Assembly: GCA_023395775.1 (NCBI GenBank) | Contig: JAEWYA010000057.1 | Coordinates: forward strand, 1 to 5,366 | DNA: 5,366 nucleotides | Source: Bacillota bacterium | GTDB lineage: Bacteria > Bacillota > Clostridia > Oscillospirales > Oscillospiraceae | Direction: 5' to 3' | The notes under the pieces: model-generated | What the model saw: only the letters and a program-made list of their open reading frames with translations | Databases searched by the model: none | Told to the model about the DNA's origin: nothing | Shown here: one piece after another, positions 1 through 5,276 of the stretch | How positions within the stretch are numbered: position 1 is the stretch's first letter | How the letters are laid out: each line of letters begins with the position of its first letter | Position numbers and translations under genes: made by a program

Positions 1-382
1 CCTCCGTCTCCTGCAGGGCCTTGCCCCGCAGAACATACACCGCAGTGAGCGGCAGGATCACCAGCATGACAACCCGAAAAATGCTGTCGTCCAGCATCAG
101 CGCAAGCTTCGCGCCCAGCGTGGAGCCAGCCAGAGCAAACACAATTCCAGCGGACGCCTCCCGCCATGGAATGTAGCCGCTGCGGGCATACCGCAGCGTT
201 GCGATGGCGGTACCCATGGCGGAGGAGGTCTTGTTGGTGGCGATAGCGTTGTGAACCGGCAGCCCGGTAATCAGATAGGCCGGCAGGGAGATCAGCCCCC
301 CGCCGCCGGCAATGGCGTCCACAAATCCGGCCAGAAACACCAGCGGGCAGACGATCAAAAAAGGTAAAAGCTGCTCTGTCAC
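1..382 (-). CDS. TSUP (TauE/SafE, DUF81) family membrane transporter, partial (C-terminus beyond window)
   Basis: This is the first 127 codons of an integral membrane transporter; the reading frame is open to the window edge, so about half of a usual 250-residue TSUP protein is visible. Residues 7-27 form a first hydrophobic segment running into the glycine-rich loop DAIAGGGGLISLP (22-34), followed by HNAIATNKTSS (44-54). This pairing is typical of the TauE/SafE (YfcA-like) family. Further hydrophobic stretches lie at about 76-97 and 102-118. Known family members move sulfite, sulfonates, sulfoacetate or other small organic anions; the substrate here cannot be read from sequence. The start is GTG at 382-380, chosen because AGGAGG lies 7 nt upstream and because GTGA overlaps the stop of the preceding ligase gene. 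That arrangement implies translational coupling and membership in the glycosyltransferase/ligase operon. The family call is firm; its role is unknown. Confidence 0.9.
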   Translation of the reverse strand, partial: MTEQLLPFLIVCPLVFLAGFVDAIAGGGGLISLPAYLITGLPVHNAIATNKTSSAMGTAIATLRYARSGYIPWREASAGIVFALAGSTLGAKLALMLDDSIFRVVMLVILPLTAVYVLRGKALQETE

Positions 383-1914
383 CGGTTTTCCTCCTCTTGT
401 TCACACTGTCGGCACAGCTTCGTACCGGCAATGCACAGCGCGAAGACAAACCAGAATATGCTCATAACCCGTGGATAGTGCCAGGGGTAATCCGCCAGGC
501 CGCAGACCATAATGCCGCAAAGGGACGACGCGGCCGCGCAGGTAAGGGTACGGGCGGCGGAATCGCCGCAGTGCCGCACGGTTCGGGCCGCGTTTTTAAT
601 GTTCAGCAGCATGGCGCCCACAAAGGAGACCACGCCCAGCAATCCCGTTTCAATCCAAACCTGTAAATAGATATTGTGGGCGTGGACAAAGGGGGCCCTT
701 GCGTGGTAGAGATTGTTGTCCTTGATGAACTGCTGTACGGCGTCGATGCCCAGCCCCGCTCCCGTGACCGGGGACTTTCCAATGGTGGCCAGCGCCGCCT
801 GATAGAGTGGAATACGCCCGGAGGTAGAGGTATCGCTGGTGTTGGTAATGGTCAGGATGCGGTTGAGGATACTGCTGGGCAGCAGAGGGACGGCCAGCAG
901 GCACCCGGCGGCAAACAGCGGAATCAGCTTCGGCTTCCACAAGAATACCGCCACAGCCATGGCGCAGGCAATGCCCACCCAGCTGGCTCTTGAATAAGTC
1001 ATGCCCAGCGCTCCGACGCCCACGGCAAAAATACCGGCGGCGATCACCTTGAAAACAGGCCGTTTTGCGCAGAGCATCAACCCCAGCACAATGGGCAGCA
1101 GCAAAATCAATACCTGTGCAAAGGCATTGGGATTGTCAAAGAAGGACTCCACCCGCCCCGGCATCCCGGCGTTGACGTCCACATCCACATAGGACCTGTT
1201 GACCTCCACGCCCTGAATCCGCTGATAGGCCGCGTACAGGGAGGAAACCAGCACCACCGCGCTTCCCCCCGCGGCAAGACGCTTGAGATCGTCCGCATTC
1301 CGCACGGCGCTGACCGTCACCAGCACACACAGAAGGCACACGGAATGGTACATCAAAAACCGGGCCGAGAGGCTGGGGTAAGCGGACAAAACCACGCCCA
1401 GTACCACCGCCAGGAACATCCCCACGGCATACGGCCCCACCGATTTCAAATCCAGGCGGAAGGTATCGTATCGGCGCATGGACCCCGCGTAAAACAGAAT
1501 CAGCAGCGCCGCGAAGCCCAGAAGATTATAGCCGTTGTTCCACCGCTCATAGGGGATGATCCACAGCGCCGTGATGACCCAGAATTCTCCGATGGCGGTC
1601 TCATCCCCTATGGCAAACGCCAGTCCGGCAAAAATGCTCTGGTCAAACTGCGGCTGAAACGCGGTATACAGCCGGTGGAGCAGATTCCCCGGCAGATTGG
1701 CTAAAAAGCTCAGGATACTCAAGGTCCGGCTCCCGCCCCACGCGCGGGCCACGGCGCCCTCTCGGCACAGGACGCCGAGAATCCGGGACTCGTCGATCCG
1801 GCGGTTGCACCAGCCGCCCGCCGCCGTCAGAAGACGGTGGAGCGCGCTGGCCTCATAGACCCCGCACAGCGCCGTCCAGATGGTGAAAAGAAAACTCTCT
1901 TGAATGGAAAACAT
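379..1914 (-). CDS. O-antigen ligase / Wzy-type polymerase family membrane protein
   Basis: A 511-residue polytopic membrane protein of the Wzy_C/O-antigen ligase superfamily, which joins lipid-linked glycans to an acceptor or polymerises repeat units on the outer face of the membrane. Hydrophobic segments appear at about 128-145, 160-178, 186-204, 215-230, 264-282, 287-303, 310-326, 330-347, 416-437, 455-474 and 483-499. Family marks are RVESFFDNPNAFA (254-266), TYSRASW (306-312), TSGRIPLYQAA (364-374, with the conserved Arg 367) and a large outer loop ending in VHAHNIYLQVWIETGLLG (410-427), whose His residues match the catalytic region of WaaL-type ligases. Residues 1 to about 90 are a basic, less hydrophobic N-terminal extension. 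The ATG start follows GGGGAAG at 8 nt spacing. The gene begins 21 nt after the glycosyltransferase stop and overlaps the next gene by 4 nt. If the host is a Gram-positive-type Firmicute, the product is more likely a capsule, exopolysaccharide or wall glycan than LPS. Ligase versus polymerase cannot be decided from sequence. Confidence 0.9.
   Translation of the reverse strand: MFSIQESFLFTIWTALCGVYEASALHRLLTAAGGWCNRRIDESRILGVLCREGAVARAWGGSRTLSILSFLANLPGNLLHRLYTAFQPQFDQSIFAGLAFAIGDETAIGEFWVITALWIIPYERWNNGYNLLGFAALLILFYAGSMRRYDTFRLDLKSVGPYAVGMFLAVVLGVVLSAYPSLSARFLMYHSVCLLCVLVTVSAVRNADDLKRLAAGGSAVVLVSSLYAAYQRIQGVEVNRSYVDVDVNAGMPGRVESFFDNPNAFAQVLILLLPIVLGLMLCAKRPVFKVIAAGIFAVGVGALGMTYSRASWVGIACAMAVAVFLWKPKLIPLFAAGCLLAVPLLPSSILNRILTITNTSDTSTSGRIPLYQAALATIGKSPVTGAGLGIDAVQQFIKDNNLYHARAPFVHAHNIYLQVWIETGLLGVVSFVGAMLLNIKNAARTVRHCGDSAARTLTCAAASSLCGIMVCGLADYPWHYPRVMSIFWFVFALCIAGTKLCRQCEQEEENR
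390..395 (-). promoter_or_regulatory. Shine-Dalgarno site for the TSUP gene, inside the ligase coding end
   Basis: A perfect AGGAGG sits 7 nt before the GTG start of the TSUP gene and within the last codons of the upstream ligase gene. It fixes the non-ATG start, and together with the 4-nt GTGA overlap suggests reinitiation by ribosomes finishing the ligase gene. Confidence 0.85.
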
Positions 1915-1935
1915 GGATCAATCTTCCCCGTTTCT

Positions 1936-2952
1936 TCAGATGCCGTTTTTCAGACGGTACATTTGGGTCAGCGTGAAGAAATGCTTTCCCTTCACCAGCT
2001 TGACCACCAGATGCTTATTGGAGGACACGCCCTCCGGTGTCAGCGTTTCGATGGCTCTCGCCATCTCAGGACGCTCGCACAGAGCCTGAACGGCTTTTTG
2101 CTTTTGGCGGACGGGCTTCTCATTTCCCCGGGCATACTCGTTGCCGATGGCGATCAGCAGTCCCGCCCAGTTGGAATTCTCCCGCCACTGGGGACGCAGA
2201 GACTCCAGTCCGTGCCGTTTTACCAGCGCCTCCTTCCGCTCCATAAAGCGGCCGAAGACCTGCATGAAGTCCGGCATGTACTTGTGGGTGGCGGAAGAGG
2301 GGTTGTGGAAATAGCGGTAAAGAGGCTGGTCCGTCACGGCCAGTTTTTGGGCGTGGCAGAAATACTCCATTAAAAACAGCTCGTCCTCCAAATACGCGCC
2401 CTCAAAGGTGATATGGGCACCGCGTAGAATCTCCCGAGAGAACAGAAACCGCCAGATAAATCCGTTGAATACAGGTTGGGTCAGCCGGTCGCCCAGCAGG
2501 GGACCCACGATGCCCTCCCGGATGCCCGCGGCGTCGTAAACGCCGGCGGGAAGAACCGTCTCCGGCTGCTTTGTCCCGTCGGGCCAAAGATTCAAATGGG
2601 CGCAGGCCGCGCTGTCGGCATGTTCCTGAAGCCGCAGATTCCAAAGTGTCTCCAGGCACTGACACTCATACCGGTCATCAACGTCCAAAAACGCGATATA
2701 ATCGCCTTTGGCCTCATCCAGCGCCAGGTTCCGGGCGGCGCTGACGCCGCCGTTCCTCTTTTTGTGGAACACCCGGATGCGCTCGTCCCCGGCGGCGCAC
2801 TGATCGCACAGCTGGGAAGAGCCATCCGTGCAGCCGTCGTCCACCAGCAGCAGCTCCCAGTCGGAAAACGTCTGGTTTTTGACACTCTCCACACATTTTT
2901 CAACATATTTATTCGCCTGATACACAGGAACAATTACAGAGATACCCGGCAT
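1936..2952 (-). CDS. Family 2 (GT-A) glycosyltransferase
   Basis: A 338-residue cytoplasmic GT2 enzyme that should transfer a sugar from a nucleotide-sugar donor onto a glycan or lipid-linked intermediate. The N-terminal half is a canonical GT-A domain: SVIVPVYQANKY (5-16), the donor-binding VDDGCTDGS (37-45), GGVSAARNLAL (68-78) and the metal-binding DXD-type motif FLDVDD (88-93). An acidic LEDELF (188-193) matches the usual position of the catalytic-base region. The C-terminal third is a variable acceptor-specific part with no membrane segment. The ATG at 2952 puts the GT-A strand right at the N-terminus, as expected, but AAGGAG lies a rather long 12 nt upstream. The gene is first in an operon with the ligase and the TSUP gene, behind its own promoter. 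Donor and acceptor sugars are unknown; related sequences act in capsule, exopolysaccharide and teichoic-type glycan assembly. Confidence 0.93.
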   Translation of the reverse strand: MPGISVIVPVYQANKYVEKCVESVKNQTFSDWELLLVDDGCTDGSSQLCDQCAAGDERIRVFHKKRNGGVSAARNLALDEAKGDYIAFLDVDDRYECQCLETLWNLRLQEHADSAACAHLNLWPDGTKQPETVLPAGVYDAAGIREGIVGPLLGDRLTQPVFNGFIWRFLFSREILRGAHITFEGAYLEDELFLMEYFCHAQKLAVTDQPLYRYFHNPSSATHKYMPDFMQVFGRFMERKEALVKRHGLESLRPQWRENSNWAGLLIAIGNEYARGNEKPVRQKQKAVQALCERPEMARAIETLTPEGVSSNKHLVVKLVKGKHFFTLTQMYRLKNGI

Positions 2953-2964
2953 GACCCCATATCA

Positions 2965-2970
2965 CTCCTT
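2965..2970 (-). promoter_or_regulatory. Shine-Dalgarno site of the glycosyltransferase, unusually spaced
   Basis: AAGGAG (within AAGGAGTGAT) precedes the glycosyltransferase ATG by 12 nt, longer than the usual 6-9. An out-of-frame ATG at 2960-2958 lies only 4 nt after the site and opens an 8-codon reading frame ending at 2934, across the real start. Confidence 0.7.
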
Positions 2971-2985
2971 CTATGCAATATGCTC

Positions 2986-3014
2986 ACTATATCCTATTTT
3001 TCCCCATCGGTCAA
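2986..3014 (-). promoter_or_regulatory. Sigma-A-type promoter of the glycosyltransferase/ligase/TSUP operon
   Basis: On the minus strand TTGACC (3014-3009) and TATAGT (2991-2986) are separated by exactly 17 nt, five of six consensus matches in each box. The predicted start of transcription is near 2979, giving a leader of about 26 nt with the AAGGAG site. It lies in the 97-nt gap after the HAD gene, where I see no convincing terminator, so some read-through from the HAD gene is possible. Confidence 0.78.
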
Positions 3015-3049
3015 CTGAAACCGGACCTTGCGCGGCAAAAGCTCCGCCT

Positions 3050-3700
3050 TTATCCCAGCAGCAGCGCCGTCAGTTCCGCTCCGCTGTCCACCAGCAGGTC
3101 CGCCTCGGCCCGTGCCAGCTCTTCCCGTCCCCGAAAGCCCCATGTGACGCCGCAGACGGTGAGCCCCGCGTTGTGTCCGGTCAATACATCCACATCGCTG
3201 TCGCCCACGTAGACGGTGTCCGCCGCCGAAGCGCCCAGCTCCCGCATCAGGTCATAGACTCCGGCGGGGTCCGGCTTGGCGGGAACGCCGTCCCGCTTGC
3301 CGCGGACGATGTCGAATACATCGCCGAAATAGTGCCGCACCAGCGACGGGCACAACGCGTCCGCCTTATTGGAGAAGACCGCGGTCTTCATCCCCGCTGC
3401 CCGCAGCGCCGCCAGCGCCTCTGGTACGCCGGGATAGGGGGCCGTGCGGTCCATTTTGTGAAGGTCGTAATATGCCATGAACTGTCTGAGGGATTCTGCC
3501 AGTCTTTCCGGCGTCCGCGCGCTCTCCGGGGTAAACCGCTCCACCAGCTTGGGGTTTCCGTTGCCCACCATATGGCGGACCTGCTCCTGCGTAAAGGTGG
3601 GCCAGCCGTTTTGTTCACAGATGTGGTTGCTGGCGTCCGTCAGATCGCCCAGCGTATCCAGCAGCGTACCGTCCAAATCAAAAATTGCCGTTTTAAACAT
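3050..3700 (-). CDS. HAD-superfamily hydrolase, phosphoglycolate phosphatase-like (subfamily IA)
   Basis: A 216-residue soluble phosphatase of the haloacid dehalogenase superfamily. All four catalytic motifs are present: motif I DLDGT (8-12, nucleophile Asp8 and acid/base Asp10), motif II FSN (109-111), motif III AKPDP (141-145, Lys142) and motif IV GDSDVD (166-171). The helical insert between motif I and about residue 85 is a C1-type cap, as in Gph and PGM-like phosphatases. Size and layout fit Gph, which clears 2-phosphoglycolate, but HAD enzymes of this group are promiscuous, so the substrate (phosphoglycolate, a sugar phosphate, a nucleotide) is open. The ATG at 3700 is chosen because it follows GAGG by 6 nt and starts two residues before the motif I strand. 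The frame stays open upstream to a TTG at 3751, but that would add a non-conserved tail and overlap promoter-like DNA. It is flanked by its own promoter region and is not obviously linked to metK or to the glycan genes. Confidence 0.92.
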   Translation of the reverse strand: MFKTAIFDLDGTLLDTLGDLTDASNHICEQNGWPTFTQEQVRHMVGNGNPKLVERFTPESARTPERLAESLRQFMAYYDLHKMDRTAPYPGVPEALAALRAAGMKTAVFSNKADALCPSLVRHYFGDVFDIVRGKRDGVPAKPDPAGVYDLMRELGASAADTVYVGDSDVDVLTGHNAGLTVCGVTWGFRGREELARAEADLLVDSGAELTALLLG

Positions 3701-3721
3701 AAAAAGCCTCGTTTCACTCAA

Positions 3722-3751
3722 ATCAATTCTGCTTTTGGCAGTGCCTGTCAA
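3722..3751 (-). promoter_or_regulatory. Possible proximal promoter for the HAD gene
   Basis: A perfect -35 box TTGACA lies at 3751-3746, but the -10 region 17-19 nt downstream (AATTGATT) is a poor match to TATAAT. It is recorded because of the perfect -35 box and its placement just before the gene. The distal promoter at 3861-3833 looks more convincing. Confidence 0.3.
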
Positions 3752-3754
3752 AAT

Positions 3755-3790
3755 CCGGTGCCTGCCGGAAACAACCGCACAGGCAACCGG
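3755..3790 (-). other. Leader stem-loop upstream of the HAD gene
   Basis: On the minus strand CCGGTTGCCTG (3790-3780) pairs with CAGGCACCGG (3764-3755), ten base pairs with one bulged T and a 15-nt loop, followed directly by ATTTTG. In the transcript this would be a GC-rich hairpin with a short U-run, resembling a weak intrinsic terminator or attenuator. It lies between the distal promoter and the HAD start. At DNA level it could instead be an operator. Confidence 0.5.
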
Positions 3791-3832
3791 TTTCTCCCCG
3801 CGGCCTTCTGCTCCTTTGTTTATACCAGGGGC

Positions 3833-3861
3833 ATCTTACCACAATTCTCCGCCTGCGGCAA
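3833..3861 (-). promoter_or_regulatory. Extended -10 promoter, probably for the HAD gene
   Basis: On the minus strand TTGCCG (3861-3856), a 17-nt spacer and TAAGAT (3838-3833), with the extended -10 dinucleotide TG one base before it (TGG at 3841-3839). Transcription would start near 3826 and give a leader of about 125 nt containing the 3790-3755 stem-loop. An AAAGGAG stretch soon after the start has no usable start codon at normal spacing, so I do not call a leader peptide. Confidence 0.6.
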
Positions 3862-3931
3862 GTCCGCCAGCCAACAGGAGAAGTCTTCCTTTTCGGGGGC
3901 GACGCCTCGCCGTGGAAAGCCCCCTCCGCAG

Positions 3932-3974
3932 ATCAAGCGCCCCGGGGACGAAAAACGTCCCCGGGGCGCCTGAT
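3932..3974 (-). terminator. Very strong hairpin after metK, probable terminator or 3' stabiliser
   Basis: Two 14-nt perfectly complementary arms (3969-3956 and 3950-3937) flank a TTTTT loop. On minus-strand RNA the stem extends by five more pairs (ATCAG with TTGAT, including one G-U) to 19 bp. It begins 10 nt after the metK TAA stop and is preceded by a run of seven A. There is no real U-tract after it on the minus strand, only TTGAT. On the plus strand an A-C mismatch breaks the extension, and a T7 run appears only 10 nt after the stem. Its position favours ending or protecting the metK mRNA; true intrinsic termination is uncertain. Confidence 0.65.
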
Positions 3975-3984
3975 GTTGGTTTTT

Positions 3985-5169
3985 TTACTTTACCGCTGCT
4001 TTCAGTGCGTCCACGCGGTCGGTGTCCTCCCACTTCACACCCAGATCGGTGCGGCCCATGTGGCCGTATGCGGCCAGCTTGCGGTAGATGGGCCTGCGCA
4101 GGTCGAGATCCCGGATAATGGCGGTGGGCCGCAGGTCAAAAACCTTGCGGACAGCGGCTTCCAGCTTGTCGTCGCCCACCGTGCCGGTGCCGAAGGTATC
4201 CACCAGAATGCTCACCGGCTGGGCGACGCCGATGGCGTAGGCCAGCTCCACCTGGCAGCGCCTTGCAAGACCCGCCGCCACAATGTTTTTCGCAACATAC
4301 CGCGCGGCATAAGCCGCGGAGCGGTCCACCTTTGTGGGGTCCTTGCCGGAAAAGCACCCGCCGCCGTGGGGCGCGCTGCCGCCGTAGGTATCGACGATAA
4401 TCTTCCGGCCAGTGAGGCCCGAATCCGCCGCGGGACCGCCCTTGACGAAGCGACCGGTGGGGTTCACATAGTATTTGGTATTGCCGTCCAGCATGTCCGC
4501 GGGGATGACAGCCTTGATGACATGCTCGATCATGTCGGCCCGGATGGTATCCAGAGACACGTCCGGGTCGTGCTGCGTGGAAACCACCACGGTATCCACC
4601 CGGACGGGCCGGTTGTTCTCGTCATACTCCACAGTGACCTGACTCTTGCCGTCGGGACGAAGGTAGGAGAGCTTGCCACTCTTGCGCACCTCCGTCAAGC
4701 GCATGGCCAGCTTCTGGGCGAGGGACAGGGGCAGGGGCATCAGCTCCGGCGTCTCGTCGCAGGCGTAGCCGAACATCATACCCTGATCGCCCGCGCCGTT
4801 GGAGAGCTCGCTGTCGCCGGTCTCCTTGCTCTCCAGGGACTTGTCCACGCCCAGCGCGATGTCGGCGGACTGTTCGTCGATCGAAGTGATGACAGCGCAG
4901 GTATCGCAGTCGAACCCATATTTGCCCCGGTCATAGCCGATCTCCCGGACCACCTCCCGGGCTATTTTGGGAATGTCCACGTAGCAGGAGGTGGTGATCT
5001 CGCCCATCACGTGGATCAATCCGGTGCAGGCCGTGGTCTCGCAGGCCACGCGGCCCTGGGGGTCCCTCTCCATAATCGCGTCCAGCCCCGCGTCGGAAAT
5101 CTGATCGCAGATCTTGTCAGGGTGGCCCTCGGTCACGGACTCAGAGGTAAAAAGATAGTGTCTTGCCAT
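3985..5169 (-). CDS. metK: S-adenosylmethionine synthetase (methionine adenosyltransferase)
   Basis: A complete 394-residue cytosolic enzyme that makes S-adenosylmethionine from methionine and ATP, releasing phosphate and pyrophosphate; it is normally a tetramer needing Mg and K ions. Diagnostic marks are TSESVTEGHPDKICDQISDA near the N-terminus (His16, Asp18 for ATP and Mg), the conserved Glu44, signature 1 GAGDQGMMFGYA (125-136), and signature 2 GGGCFSGKD (269-277) continuing into DPTKVDRSAAYAARYVAKN (277-295). The length matches the bacterial family. The ATG at 5169 is chosen because AAAGGA lies 8 nt upstream and the protein then starts in the usual way (MARHYLFTSESV). The open frame reaching 5313 runs through the riboswitch terminator and is not coding. 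Expression is controlled by the SAM-I leader just upstream, so the product represses its own synthesis. It is transcribed alone and followed by a strong hairpin. Confidence 0.99.
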   Translation of the reverse strand: MARHYLFTSESVTEGHPDKICDQISDAGLDAIMERDPQGRVACETTACTGLIHVMGEITTSCYVDIPKIAREVVREIGYDRGKYGFDCDTCAVITSIDEQSADIALGVDKSLESKETGDSELSNGAGDQGMMFGYACDETPELMPLPLSLAQKLAMRLTEVRKSGKLSYLRPDGKSQVTVEYDENNRPVRVDTVVVSTQHDPDVSLDTIRADMIEHVIKAVIPADMLDGNTKYYVNPTGRFVKGGPAADSGLTGRKIIVDTYGGSAPHGGGCFSGKDPTKVDRSAAYAARYVAKNIVAAGLARRCQVELAYAIGVAQPVSILVDTFGTGTVGDDKLEAAVRKVFDLRPTAIIRDLDLRRPIYRKLAAYGHMGRTDLGVKWEDTDRVDALKAAVK

Positions 5170-5177
5170 AAAAATCG

Positions 5178-5183
5178 TCCTTT
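5178..5183 (-). promoter_or_regulatory. Shine-Dalgarno site deciding the metK start
   Basis: AAAGGA, 8 nt before the ATG at 5169, supports this start over any codon in the open frame further upstream. Confidence 0.8.
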
Positions 5184-5192
5184 CTTTCGTTC

Positions 5193-5209
5193 CCGCCGCT
5201 AAGCGGCGG
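5193..5209 (-). other. Small GC hairpin between riboswitch terminator and metK ribosome binding site
   Basis: CCGCCGC and GCGGCGG form a 7-bp perfect stem with a TTA loop, ending 9 nt before the AAAGGA site. No U-tract follows. It may act as a 5' stabiliser of the read-through mRNA or just keep the ribosome site unpaired; no function is proven. Confidence 0.5.
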
Positions 5210-5223
5210 CACGGCTGAAGCGC

Positions 5224-5257
5224 AAAAATGCACACTTTCCAACAAAAGGAAGTGCGC
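5224..5257 (-). terminator. Intrinsic terminator of the SAM-I riboswitch expression platform
   Basis: On the minus strand GCGCACTTCC (5257-5248) pairs with GGAAAGTGTGC (5240-5230), ten pairs with one G-U and one bulged A around a TTTTGTT loop, followed by a TTTTT run (5228-5224). It lies between the aptamer and metK. When SAM is bound, P1 forms and this terminator can fold, stopping transcription before metK. Confidence 0.88.
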
Positions 5258-5276
5258 AAAAGTTCTTTTTGCTCCT
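5247..5276 (-). promoter_or_regulatory. Candidate antiterminator of the SAM-I riboswitch
   Basis: AGGAG (5276-5272), which overlaps the 3' strand of aptamer helix P1, can pair with CTTCCT (5252-5247), which overlaps the 5' arm of the terminator. Between them GCAAAA and TTTTGC form a 6-bp inner hairpin. This structure excludes both P1 and the terminator, as expected for a SAM-I OFF switch. The pairing was read by eye. Confidence 0.6.

Noticed and set aside
1345..3018. Plus-strand open frames of 119-180 codons opposite the glycosyltransferase and ligase genes
   Set aside because: They are antisense shadows, rich in His, Gln and Arg, with no domain, and they lie opposite well-supported genes.
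3015..3049. Possible terminator after the HAD gene
   Set aside because: Only four-base GC complementarities are visible and no U-run follows, so termination there is not supported.
3701..3751. N-terminal extension of the HAD protein to a TTG at 3751
   Set aside because: It adds a 17-residue non-conserved tail lacking a good ribosome site; the ATG at 3700 has GAGG at 6 nt and the family-typical start.
3895..3924. Inverted repeat GGGGGC / GCCCCC, a possible second terminator between metK and the HAD gene
   Set aside because: It is only 6 bp with an 18-nt loop, has a competing local fold (GGCGA/TCGCC) and no U-tract on either strand.
2951..3973. 340-codon open frame on the plus strand opposite the HAD gene and both flanking gaps
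   Set aside because: It spans intergenic promoters and the metK hairpin, resembles no family I recognise, and mirrors the codon structure of the HAD gene.
3973..5202. 409-codon open frame on the plus strand opposite metK
   Set aside because: It is the antisense shadow of a highly conserved metK gene in GC-rich DNA. Its translation is low in diversity, has no recognisable motif, and runs through the riboswitch-proximal region.
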